In this document: one piece after another, positions 44,229 to 52,055 of the stretch | Layout: each line of letters begins with the position of its first letter | Position numbering within the stretch: position 1 is the first letter of the stretch | Assembly: GCF_011604685.1 (NCBI RefSeq) | Contig: NZ_CP050063.1 | Location: forward strand, 2,626,501-2,690,500 | Reading direction: 5' to 3' | Length of the DNA stretch: 64,000 nucleotides | Source of the DNA: Spirosoma aureum | Lineage (GTDB): Bacteria > Bacteroidota > Bacteroidia > Cytophagales > Spirosomataceae | Notes under the pieces: generated by a model | Seen by the model: the letters and a program-made list of their open reading frames with translations, nothing else | Database searches by the model: none | What the model was told of the DNA's origin: nothing | Position numbers and translations under genes: made by a program

Positions 44229-44787
44229 ACAGGCGGTCGGCCGTACGGACCTATCGCTTTTCGACAATAGTTGGTATAAACCGGGCCCGCGCTGGAAAAT
44301 CGTTCTGTGGTTTCTTGTTAATGCAATTACGTTAAATACTTATTTGCCAATTCCTGTTGCTATTAAACGGTTCATTTTGAAGCTATTTGGGGCGAAACTG
44401 GGTATTGGGGTTGTGATTAAACCGGCGGTCAACATCAAATACCCCTGGTTACTTCAGGTGGGTAACCACGTCTGGATTGGAGAGAAGGTATGGATTGACA
44501 ACTTAAGCCAGGTCATTATTGGCGACAATGCCTGCCTTTCGCAGGGGGCTATGCTATTGACAGGAAACCATAACTACCGTCGGTCAACCTTCGATCTGAC
44601 AGCCCTACCAATAACGCTCGATGATGGGGTTTGGATTGGTGCTAAAGCTGTTGTCTGCCCGGGTGTTCACTGCCATTCTCATTCGGTATTGGCGGTTAAC
44701 TCAGTCGCCACGCGCTCGCTGGATGCATACGGAATTTATCAGGGGAACCCGGCCGTTTGGGTTCGAAAACGAGACATCACTGCGTGA
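44194..44787 (+). CDS. WcaF-like acetyltransferase, hexapeptide repeat
   Basis: 197 aa from the ATG at 44194; the start overlaps the previous gene by 35 bp. SWYKPGPRWKIVLWFLVNAI and LPIPVAIKRFILKLFGAKLG are typical of the WcaF/NodL-related colanic-acid acetyltransferases. The beta-helix repeats are IKPAVNIKYPW, VWIGEKVWIDN, ACLSQGAMLLTGNHNY (with the catalytic His) and VWIGAKAVVCPGV. It probably O-acetylates the repeat unit. Its stop overlaps the following GTG start (GTGA). Confidence 0.9.
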   Translation: MAKTLAQTTDPEQAVGRTDLSLFDNSWYKPGPRWKIVLWFLVNAITLNTYLPIPVAIKRFILKLFGAKLGIGVVIKPAVNIKYPWLLQVGNHVWIGEKVWIDNLSQVIIGDNACLSQGAMLLTGNHNYRRSTFDLTALPITLDDGVWIGAKAVVCPGVHCHSHSVLAVNSVATRSLDAYGIYQGNPAVWVRKRDITA

Positions 44788-45563
44788 AAGTATCTATCAT
44801 TACGGTTGTGTTCAATGGAGCCGAACACATCCGAGACTGTATCGAATCAATACTGAACCAAACCTATAACGATATTGAGTACATTGTTGTGGATGGTGGT
44901 TCAACGGATGGAACCATTGAGCTTGTTCGCTCGTATGGTACAAAAATTGCACGATTTGTCTCTGAACCAGACAAAGGCTTATACGATGCCATGAATAAAG
45001 GCATACAAATGGCTACTGGTGAGGTGATAGGTCTGCTCAATGCCGATGATTTTTATCGGCACAATCAGGTAATTGAGCACATGGTCACTACTTTTGAACG
45101 TACGGGCAGTGATGCTGTTTATGGTGACATGATTTACGTCGACCGAACTGATATTCAGAAGCTTAAGCGTTACTGGCGATCAGGTTGGTACCATGAGAAT
45201 GCTTTTTTATGGGGCTGGATGCCCGGTCATCTATCGTTTTTTGCAAAGCGATGGCTGTACGAGCAGCACGGTCTCTTCAGGCTGGATATGAAGAGTGCTG
45301 CTGACTACGAATTGCTATTGAGGTTCATTCACAAAAATAAGGCCAAACTTGCTTATATGGATGAAGTTACAATTGTTATGCGAGCTGGTGGCATTAGTAA
45401 TAGCAGTCTAAAGAATCGACTTCGTGCTAACCGTGAAGACCGGATAGCCTGGGAATTAAACGGATTAACCCCTTATTTTTTTACGCTATGGCTAAAACCT
45501 CTACGAAAACTCAGGCAGTATATTACTAAACCACCCGCATTGCCTGGCACCACCATAAAGTAG
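44784..45563 (+). CDS. GT2 glycosyltransferase
   Basis: 259 aa from GTG 44784 in the GTGA overlap; the ATG further upstream would extend far into the previous gene. VSIITVVFNGAEHIRDCIES, YIVVDGGSTDGTIELV, PDKGLYDAMNKGIQ and LLNADDFYRHNQV (ADD metal site) are visible. This subfamily is common in capsule and O-antigen loci. It is the last soluble transferase before the initiating enzyme gene. Confidence 0.92.
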   Translation: MKVSIITVVFNGAEHIRDCIESILNQTYNDIEYIVVDGGSTDGTIELVRSYGTKIARFVSEPDKGLYDAMNKGIQMATGEVIGLLNADDFYRHNQVIEHMVTTFERTGSDAVYGDMIYVDRTDIQKLKRYWRSGWYHENAFLWGWMPGHLSFFAKRWLYEQHGLFRLDMKSAADYELLLRFIHKNKAKLAYMDEVTIVMRAGGISNSSLKNRLRANREDRIAWELNGLTPYFFTLWLKPLRKLRQYITKPPALPGTTIK

Positions 45564-45756
45564 TACATAGAACCGTTCGCTCAAATTATACTTGCCTTCT
45601 TAGGTAAAGAATAGATTTTTACAAAGATTCTGAATACTCTGCACATCGTTTTGCGCATAAATGTTGTCCACACGTTATACTTGAATGGGCTTTGTCTGGT
45701 AAACTGCTCTACTAAAGGGTCCAATCGGTGATCTAATCGCCTAACTTAAAAGCCTT

Positions 45757-46965
45757 ATGAATCTTGATTTGTTAATTGCCTATCTACTAAATAAATTTGA
45801 TGATGAACTGTTCAAGCTTGGCTTGTATCAGTGCATCTTGTCATTTTTAGTTGCCTGCTTCGTCGCAGTCGTGTCAATTCCTGTTGTCATTAAAATCTCT
45901 GAGTTAAAATCGCTCATGGAGAAACCCGGTGAACGACGGTCACATACGACGCCCACGCCAACTTTTGGCGGTATTGCCATTTTCGCAGCCATCCTGATCG
46001 CTTATTTTCTATGGCCTAGTATTGATCAGACCGATGTATACCGAACAGACTTGTCTGTGGCAGGCATGACTATCCTTTTTTTCATCGGGATTAAAGACGA
46101 TTTGGTCGGCATTGACCCTAATAAAAAAATACTCTTTCAGATTCTGGCAGCTATGATCCTGATCTTCTTCGGTGATCTGAAAGTCGATTATTTATACGGG
46201 ATTATGGGGTTCCACCATATCGAAGAGATTATTAGTATTCTGCTTACCTGTTTCATTTTTATCGCTCTGACTAATGCCATTAACCTCATCGACGGTATTG
46301 ATGGGCTGGCCGCAGGCATTGCAACGATTGCCAGCGGAACATTTGGAACCTGGTTCTTACTGACGAACCACTTCACAATGGCTTGTCTGGCATTTACTTT
46401 GACAGGTGCCTTATTAGGCTTTTTACGGTTCAATTTTTCGAAGACCAGTAAAATTTTCATGGGCAATACGGGCTCATTAATTATCGGTTTTATGCTGGCG
46501 TTCTTCGCGGTGCGTTTTGTCAGTCTTAATGCGTCATACCGATTTGAACCAACTGCCTTTTTCAATGCGCCAATTATTGCCATCGTTATTCTGATTGTTC
46601 CTATTTTCGATACGCTACGCGTGTTTCTGGTACGTATTCTGGCTCGGCGGTCGCCTTTCTCAGCTGACCGAAACCACATGCACCATATTCTGTTAGACAA
46701 TGGTCTATCACACGCACAGGCAACAGCCGTACTTTGTGGAGCCTCGTTACTGAATACACTTCTCTTCTTTTTACTGCACCGGAACATCACCAATACACAG
46801 TCGCTATTGATTCTGGGGGCCTTATTTGGGCTCTATATGATAGCGAGTTTTACACTAAAGATGCGCGCCATGTATGTATCAACACACCCGCGTCGTCGTC
46901 GGGCTGTTCTGCGTCGAGAACTACAAAGCGGCATTATTGGCCGACGTATCGTTGATTATCTTTAA
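45757..46965 (+). CDS. Polyprenyl-phosphate sugar-1-phosphate transferase (WecA/TagO-like)
   Basis: 402 aa with about eleven membrane helices. Conserved motifs of the MraY/WecA superfamily are MEKPGERRSHTTPTPTFGG, the paired acidic residues in GIKDDLVGID, the catalytic NLIDGIDGLAAG, MGNTGSLIIGF and the loop RRSPFSADRNHMHH. It attaches the first sugar phosphate, usually GlcNAc-1-P, to undecaprenyl phosphate. It is a proper initiating enzyme for the polysaccharide genes upstream, separated from them by 193 bp, and is closed by a 70-bp palindrome. Confidence 0.93.
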   Translation: MNLDLLIAYLLNKFDDELFKLGLYQCILSFLVACFVAVVSIPVVIKISELKSLMEKPGERRSHTTPTPTFGGIAIFAAILIAYFLWPSIDQTDVYRTDLSVAGMTILFFIGIKDDLVGIDPNKKILFQILAAMILIFFGDLKVDYLYGIMGFHHIEEIISILLTCFIFIALTNAINLIDGIDGLAAGIATIASGTFGTWFLLTNHFTMACLAFTLTGALLGFLRFNFSKTSKIFMGNTGSLIIGFMLAFFAVRFVSLNASYRFEPTAFFNAPIIAIVILIVPIFDTLRVFLVRILARRSPFSADRNHMHHILLDNGLSHAQATAVLCGASLLNTLLFFLLHRNITNTQSLLILGALFGLYMIASFTLKMRAMYVSTHPRRRRAVLRRELQSGIIGRRIVDYL

Positions 46966-46969
46966 GAAA

Positions 46970-47039
46970 AGACTTAGTTGCTTAACAGAAAGCCCCTTTA
47001 GATGCATCTAAAGGGGCTTTCTGTTAAGCAACTAAGTCT
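46970..47039. terminator. 70-bp perfect palindrome after the initiating transferase gene
   Basis: Positions 46970-47004 are exactly complementary to 47005-47039 with no mismatch and no loop in the symmetric form; the centre reads GATGCATC. It begins four bases after the stop codon. The inner part AAAGCCCCTTTAGATG / CATCTAAAGGGGCTTT is a standard terminator, while the outer half extends far beyond what termination needs. The remaining 250 bp to the next gene show nothing else except a -7 box. Confidence 0.8.
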
Positions 47040-47292
47040 CGAACGATAGACCGACCTCTGTTCATTCAGAACGAACGTGAGTGAAGAACTTGAGGTTGAC
47101 TAGTTCGGGTTAAAAAACAGAAACGGAATAGTGTAAAAGAAGCAGGTATCGACTTTTGCAACACCCACTGGTATACGTTAAGCCAGTAAGAATACTAATT
47201 TCCTTACGAAGGATTTTCAACCACAGACAAGGCTGTTCTTTGCCTATTCATTGGATTAAAGGTAATCAACTAGATTTCGTTGGCAGGATAGT

Positions 47293-47300
47293 TATCTTTG
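47293..47300 (+). promoter_or_regulatory. -7 box of the HAD hydrolase gene
   Basis: TATCTTTG is an exact match to TAnnTTTG, 36 bp before the chosen ATG. A TTG at the usual distance is not seen, so the promoter call rests on the -7 box alone. Confidence 0.4.
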
Positions 47301-47336
47301 GGTTCCGGTTTAGCTAACTTTTACCTCCGGCTGCGA

Positions 47337-47975
47337 ATGAATTCTGCAAATAATACCTCAACGCTCAAAAATCTCATATTTGACCTCGGCGACGTTATTA
47401 TCCCGATTGACCTGACTGCTCCCGTCCGCAACTTTGCAATGCTTTCTAACTTGCCCGAGGCCGAAGTACAGGCTATCTGGAAGCAGTACGATATCCTGAA
47501 TAAGTACGAAACGGGCCTTGTCGATGACAACGCTTTCCGGACTCACGTACGGCAGGTGCTAAAAAATGACTCCTGGGCCGATGAGGTTATCGATACCGCC
47601 TGGAATACGGTATTACTCGACCTTCCGGTCGAACGTATCGAACGCATTAAAGAACTGAAGCAGAATTACCGACTTTTTCTGTTAAGTAATACGAGCCCGA
47701 TTCATATCCGCCAGGTCAACCATGTGCTCTCGGAAATGAATCAGCCGACGCTTGAGGAACTCTTCGAGCAAGTATTCTATTCCTATGAAGTCCGGCTGGC
47801 CAAACCGTCTCCCGAAATTTATCAGTACGTTCTGGCCGAGGCAGGATTAGCCGCCGAAGAAACGGCTTTCTTTGATGATAATGCCGCGAATATCCGGGCA
47901 GCTCTGGAGTTAGGGATTCAGGCAGTTCATGTGCAGACACCAAAAACTATTTTGGATTACTTAAAAGATATATGA
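47337..47975 (+). CDS. HAD family phosphatase (YihX-like)
   Basis: 212 aa from the ATG at 47337. Motif I is LIFDLGDVIIPID, where the second Asp of DxD is Gly, as in the YihX/HAD-IA group; motif II is LFLLSNTS, the motif III Lys is in RLAKPSPEIYQ and motif IV is AFFDDNAANI. The cap inserts after motif I. YihX relatives dephosphorylate glucose-1-phosphate and other small phosphoesters. The substrate is unproven. Confidence 0.85.
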   Translation: MNSANNTSTLKNLIFDLGDVIIPIDLTAPVRNFAMLSNLPEAEVQAIWKQYDILNKYETGLVDDNAFRTHVRQVLKNDSWADEVIDTAWNTVLLDLPVERIERIKELKQNYRLFLLSNTSPIHIRQVNHVLSEMNQPTLEELFEQVFYSYEVRLAKPSPEIYQYVLAEAGLAAEETAFFDDNAANIRAALELGIQAVHVQTPKTILDYLKDI

Positions 47976-48047
47976 TGTATGAACTAAAATGTATGACAAT
48001 TCCAGATCATGCAACCAGTTGAATACACCCTATAGCATACAGCATTA

Positions 48048-49199
48048 ATGAGCCAACGTACCAAAACGTACCTCCTCCACGGAGGTCTTTTTTTAGTTAC
48101 TCTGATTACTACCACTATGGCCGGGGCCGAGTGGATGTTCGGTCGGTTGTTCATACCGATCGAAAAAATGAAGACGCTTGGCTGGGAGGAGTTTGTAGCT
48201 GGCTTTCAGTTTTCGATTCCCTTTCTAGCCATTCTGACTGTCCATGAATTTGGTCATTATTTTACCGCAAAAGCCAATAAAGTTCGCGTAACACTGCCCT
48301 ATTACATTCCGCTGTGGCTGGGAATCGGACAGAGTATTGGAACACTGGGGGCATTTATCAGGATTAAAGATTATATCAACAGCCGCAAAAAATATTTCGA
48401 TATTGGTATTGCCGGGCCATTGGCTGGGTTTGCGCTGGCATTGGTTGTCTTGTGGTATGGATTTACCCACTTGCCGCCACCGGAGTATATCTTTACAATT
48501 CACCCCGAATACCAGAAGTGGGGGCTTGATTACGGGCAGTATGCGTACCGGAATCTGCCACCAGGTGGAGCGGTAGGGCTGGGCGATAATTTGCTGTTCA
48601 ACTTTTTTAAGACCTACGTAGCCGATCCTGCGCGTGTGCCGCACCCCTATGAGATGATCCACTACCCCTATCTAATGGCGGGTTATCTGGCTTTGTTTTT
48701 CACCTCGCTTAACTTAATTCCGATTGGGCAATTAGATGGCGGCCATATTCTTTATGCCTTAATAGGCCGGGATTTATATCGGTGGGTGGCACCAGCCTTA
48801 TTCATCGTTTTTGCGTTTTATGCCGGATTAGGCTTGTTTAAACCGTCGGATTTTGCTGTACCGACTAACGAGGCATTTTTTTCTGAACTAGGCTCCTTTG
48901 GCTTATATGTTGGCTTCCTGTATCTGGCTTTTTCACGGATCAGTGAGAATCGGATGACCTCGTGGCTTATTACGCTTAGCGTTGTGGCGACACAACTGGT
49001 CTTTTCCTGGATTCAGCCGCAATGGGAAGGTTACTCTGGTTTTCTCGTATTTGTCTTCGTATTGGGTCGATTCCTTGGCATCTACCATCCCGAAACCGAG
49101 TTACAGGAGCCGCTGGATGCTAAACGTAAGATTCTGGGTTGGCTAGCCTTAGTTGTTTTTGTACTGTGTTTTAGCCTGAAGCCGTTTTTGGTAACATAG
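48048..49199 (+). CDS. Site-2 protease family intramembrane metalloprotease (M50)
   Basis: 383 aa with about eight membrane helices. The zinc site is HEFGH (residues 66-70) in a hydrophobic helix, and the third ligand is Asp230 in NLIPIGQLDGGHIL, both signatures of M50. There is no PDZ domain. The extra GIGQSIGTLGAFIRIKDY segment is like the EGY/plant-type group. It may act in regulated membrane proteolysis or remnant signal-peptide removal. It is 73 bp from the HAD gene. Confidence 0.9.
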   Translation: MSQRTKTYLLHGGLFLVTLITTTMAGAEWMFGRLFIPIEKMKTLGWEEFVAGFQFSIPFLAILTVHEFGHYFTAKANKVRVTLPYYIPLWLGIGQSIGTLGAFIRIKDYINSRKKYFDIGIAGPLAGFALALVVLWYGFTHLPPPEYIFTIHPEYQKWGLDYGQYAYRNLPPGGAVGLGDNLLFNFFKTYVADPARVPHPYEMIHYPYLMAGYLALFFTSLNLIPIGQLDGGHILYALIGRDLYRWVAPALFIVFAFYAGLGLFKPSDFAVPTNEAFFSELGSFGLYVGFLYLAFSRISENRMTSWLITLSVVATQLVFSWIQPQWEGYSGFLVFVFVLGRFLGIYHPETELQEPLDAKRKILGWLALVVFVLCFSLKPFLVT

Positions 49200-49219
49200 C
49201 TAAGCTCGCAAACCATCAA

Positions 49220-49915
49220 CTATAGAATACCCTCATCCGCAAAGCTGAAATAGGCTTTGTCCGTAAAAATCAGGTGATCGAGCACGGGAATTTCCAGGAG
49301 CCGCCCAGCCTCTTTAAGCTTTCGGGTCAGGTCTTTGTCGGCCTGAGAAGGCAGTAGATTGCCAGAAGGATGGTTATGAAGTAAGATCATTGACGAGGCC
49401 AGGTGCTCGATGGCTTGCTTGAAAATAATTCTGGTATCGGCAACTGTGCCCGATATGCCTCCTGAACTGATCTGTACGGGCCGAAGAATTTCATTAGCCC
49501 GATTCATCAGTAAAATCCAGAACTCTTCGTGGGGCTTGTCGATCAAGTGTGGAATCATTTCGTTGTAGGCATCGCGCGAGCAGGTAACACGTGCCCGTTG
49601 GGGCCGATCCTGCTCTTTACGCCTGCGACCCAGTTCAAGGGCAGCCACAATACTGATTGCTTTGGCCTCGCCGATACCCCGAAATTTAGATAGTTCTTTA
49701 ATGCTGAGCTTGGCCAGTTCGTTGAGATTATTATCAACGCTTTTGAGAATGATTTTCGCTACATCAACGGCCGTCAGATCAATGGTGCCTGAGTTAATCA
49801 GAATGGCGATCAATTCGGCTTCAGACAGGGCTGCTTTGCCCTTCAGCATTAGTTTTTCGCGCGGGCGGTCTTCCTCTGCCCAGCTTTGAATCGTACCGGA
49901 GGTTGCGTAAATCAT
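49220..49915 (-). CDS. radC: RadC family JAB-domain protein
   Basis: 231 aa, full length. Residues 1-100 are the UPF0758 N-terminal part with a helix-hairpin-helix (LSKFRGIGEAKAISIVAALELGRR). The MPN/JAB metal site is in LLHNHPSGN (His180, His182) with Asp193. The family is common in bacteria; a DNA-repair role was once proposed and is not supported well. It is downstream of rpsT and ends convergent to the M50 gene. Confidence 0.92.
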   Translation of the reverse strand: MIYATSGTIQSWAEEDRPREKLMLKGKAALSEAELIAILINSGTIDLTAVDVAKIILKSVDNNLNELAKLSIKELSKFRGIGEAKAISIVAALELGRRRKEQDRPQRARVTCSRDAYNEMIPHLIDKPHEEFWILLMNRANEILRPVQISSGGISGTVADTRIIFKQAIEHLASSMILLHNHPSGNLLPSQADKDLTRKLKEAGRLLEIPVLDHLIFTDKAYFSFADEGIL

Positions 49916-49960
49916 GGAAACGAGTTAGTTACGGACGAGCTTTTCGTTTCCAAAGTGCAT

Positions 49961-49992
49961 AAAAAAACCCTATCCACCAAAAGATAAGGTTT
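49961..49992 (-). terminator. rpsT terminator
   Basis: On the minus strand AAACCTTATC pairs with GATAGGGTTT (one G-T pair) around an 8-nt loop and is followed by a T tract. It lies 46 bp after the rpsT stop and before radC. Confidence 0.7.
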
Positions 49993-50038
49993 CATTATCG
50001 GTAAAAATGTTACTATGCAGGAATAGGACGTCTAAAGC

Positions 50039-50305
50039 CTAAGCTGCTGCCGTTTTCAGACCATTCACCAAACGAGCCAGTTTCGATTTGTTGTTGGCTG
50101 CTTTGTTTTTGTGGATGATATTGCGCTTAGCAAGTTTGTCCAAAGCAGACGAAACCGACTTGAACAATTCAACCGCCATTGCGTGGTCGGTGGTGGTACG
50201 TAGTTTTTTTACCATGTTCCGGGTCGTTACGTGCTGGTAACGGTTCAACAACCGCTTCTTGGCGCTCGACCGGATTGCTTTTTTTGCTGACTTATGGTTT
50301 GCCAT
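50039..50305 (-). CDS. rpsT: 30S ribosomal protein S20
   Basis: 88 aa, fully helical and basic: MANHKSAKKAIRSSAKKRL, RYQHVTTRNMVKKLR and RNIIHKNKAANNKSKLARLV are conserved S20 features, the last binding 16S rRNA. A strong TAnnTTTG promoter lies 40 bp upstream and a terminator follows, so it is monocistronic. Confidence 0.97.
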   Translation of the reverse strand: MANHKSAKKAIRSSAKKRLLNRYQHVTTRNMVKKLRTTTDHAMAVELFKSVSSALDKLAKRNIIHKNKAANNKSKLARLVNGLKTAAA

Positions 50306-50345
50306 TTGTATGTAATATAAAAATCGTTGTCGCGATAAGAGGGCG

Positions 50346-50376
50346 CAAAAATACGAAATTCGGATGGAACAGTCAA
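50346..50376 (-). promoter_or_regulatory. rpsT promoter
   Basis: On the minus strand TTG (50374-50376), 20 bp, TATTTTTG (50346-50353). The match to the Bacteroidota consensus is exact. The -33 box lies in the loop of the hairpin that ends the upstream Dabb gene. Confidence 0.75.
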
Positions 50377-50393
50377 TAGCTCCATCCGAATTT
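50356..50393 (-). terminator. Dabb gene terminator hairpin overlapping the rpsT promoter
   Basis: A perfect 13-bp stem AAATTCGGATGGA / TCCATCCGAATTT with a 12-nt loop lies 17 bp after the Dabb stop on the minus strand. It covers the -33/-7 spacer of the rpsT promoter. Confidence 0.65.
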
Positions 50394-50410
50394 CTAGAAG
50401 TTTTGCCTAT

Positions 50411-50809
50411 TTATGGACGAATATCTGCATTGACGACCAAGGTTTTATCCCAAATTCCCTGGTTCTGTGCAACAAACTGTTTGTAGACAGCACTTTGCTC
50501 AAACGTCTTGATGTCGGCTTCGCTCTGAAAGGTCAGATAATGGACCACATCATAGTCTGCAACGGCCTGATTAGGCAAAATTGTCTTACCAGACGTATAA
50601 CCAACGATCTGTGGAATTTCGTGCTTTAGGGCCGCAAAACCATTCATATGCTGTTCAACAGCTGCGTTTTCAACCCCTTTTTTGAATTTTATACACACAA
50701 CTTGCTGTTTCTGGGCTTTTCTGGCAGGTGAGTAGGCACCATAGATTGTCAAAGCAAAAGCGCACATCAGCACAACAATGAGAGCGTAACCTCGTGATTT
50801 AGCATTCAT
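50411..50809 (-). CDS. Dabb (stress-responsive A/B barrel) domain protein, membrane-anchored or secreted
   Basis: 132 aa. Residues 8-28 (ALIVVLMCAFALTIYGAY) are a signal anchor or signal peptide, and residues 35-130 form a dimeric alpha/beta-barrel Dabb domain (VVCIKFKKGVENAAVEQHMNGF, DVVHYLTFQSEADIKTFEQSAVYKQFV). The domain's function is generally unknown. It is a stand-alone gene, followed by a hairpin. Confidence 0.82.
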   Translation of the reverse strand: MNAKSRGYALIVVLMCAFALTIYGAYSPARKAQKQQVVCIKFKKGVENAAVEQHMNGFAALKHEIPQIVGYTSGKTILPNQAVADYDVVHYLTFQSEADIKTFEQSAVYKQFVAQNQGIWDKTLVVNADIRP

Positions 50810-50912
50810 GATTATTTGATATTTTTCTGTTTTTCGGAATTTTATTTTGAATTACGTGGTGCTTTTTTCGAATAGTTAAATGTTTTAGTCTTAAAGTACC
50901 ACGTTTTATCAA

Positions 50913-51986
50913 ATGTACAACGGTTTTATTTGGTTGGCCCTGTCCGTCCAGTTTTTTGTGGAAAGTTTATTGAGTGGTAAGCCGGTATACGAAAAAATAA
51001 CCCCCCAAAGCGAGGTTTATCAGGACGGGATTTCTTGGAAAAAGTCAATTTGTCATCAGCCGCCACAGCTTCAGCCTATGTGGGGATTTTATGCGCATCA
51101 GCAGATTAATCGGCTGGCTGTATTTACGCTCCCAACCGAAATGATGCCATTCTTTAAAAAACATATCGGCTTTCTGGCCGACAATGCTGTCAATCCCGAT
51201 AAACGCCGATATGCGGTAGTAGGGGAGGCCCCGCGTCATTTTATTGACCTTGATGCTTACCCTGATACGTCAGTAACGACACTTCCGCGTTTCTATAAAG
51301 AAGCAACGGAGCGATATGGTGAAGATACGCTTGCTTTACACGGACTTGTACCCTGGCAGATACAACTGACTAAGTACCAGCTAACCGAAGCATTCAGGCA
51401 ACGTAATGTCCGCCGAATTCTGCGCGTTGCTGCTGATTTGGGTCATTATATTGCTGATGCCAATGTGCCTTTACACACGACCCGTAACTACAATGGCCAG
51501 TTGACAAACCAACAAGGTATTCATGGCTTTTGGGAGTCGCGTTTGCCTGAGTTGTTCAGTGTCGACTACGATTTTCTAACCGGACAGGCCACTTACCTCA
51601 ACTCGCCCCAGAAAGTAGCCTGGCGCGCGGTGTTCAATGCAAATGCTGCGCTAGACTCGGTTTTGCGGTTTGAGGAGAAACTGACCGAAGAGATAGGCGA
51701 AACACGTAAATTCGGTTTTGAGGATCGGAATGGACTTTCCACAAAAGTTTATTCGTCCGATTTCTCGCAGAAATACCATGATCGCCTGCGTGGTCAGGTG
51801 GAGCGACAAATGCGGGCATCGATCAGGATGGTTGGTGATTTTTGGTACACATGCTGGGTCGACGCTGGTCAGCCAGATCTGAAAGCACTGGCGGATTATC
51901 AACTCACCGAACAGGAGACGAAAGAAGAGAATGAAGAAAAGAAAAGCTGGCTAAAACGATTGTTTTCGGTACGAAGTGAGGATTGA
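50913..51986 (+). CDS. Zinc-dependent phospholipase C / S1-P1 nuclease-like hydrolase
   Basis: 357 aa. WGFYAHQQINRLAVF (about residue 57) supplies the first Trp/His pair, RHFIDLDAY an Asp, DLGHYIADANVPLHTTRNY the H-x3-D/H pairs, and GIHGFWESRLPEL the last His/Glu. These are the zinc ligands of the PLC/P1 nuclease superfamily. Bacteroidota homologues are annotated zinc-dependent phospholipase C. A signal peptide is not strong (residues 1-20 hydrophobic). The C-terminus is charged and probably unstructured. Confidence 0.75.
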   Translation: MYNGFIWLALSVQFFVESLLSGKPVYEKITPQSEVYQDGISWKKSICHQPPQLQPMWGFYAHQQINRLAVFTLPTEMMPFFKKHIGFLADNAVNPDKRRYAVVGEAPRHFIDLDAYPDTSVTTLPRFYKEATERYGEDTLALHGLVPWQIQLTKYQLTEAFRQRNVRRILRVAADLGHYIADANVPLHTTRNYNGQLTNQQGIHGFWESRLPELFSVDYDFLTGQATYLNSPQKVAWRAVFNANAALDSVLRFEEKLTEEIGETRKFGFEDRNGLSTKVYSSDFSQKYHDRLRGQVERQMRASIRMVGDFWYTCWVDAGQPDLKALADYQLTEQETKEENEEKKSWLKRLFSVRSED

Positions 51987-52005
51987 TCTGATCTGGATCT
52001 AACGC

Positions 52006-52036
52006 AAAAAAGCCACCTGAGAAGGTGGCTTTTTTT
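52006..52036. terminator. Bidirectional terminator
   Basis: AAAAAAGCCACCT pairs with AGGTGGCTTTTTT around a 4-nt loop, with A and T tracts on both sides, between two convergent genes. Confidence 0.88.
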
Positions 52037-52055
52037 ACAACAATCAACTTGACTG

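Noticed and set aside
46188..46793. 201-codon frame antisense to the WecA-like gene
   Set aside because: Composition reflects the complement of membrane-helix codons.
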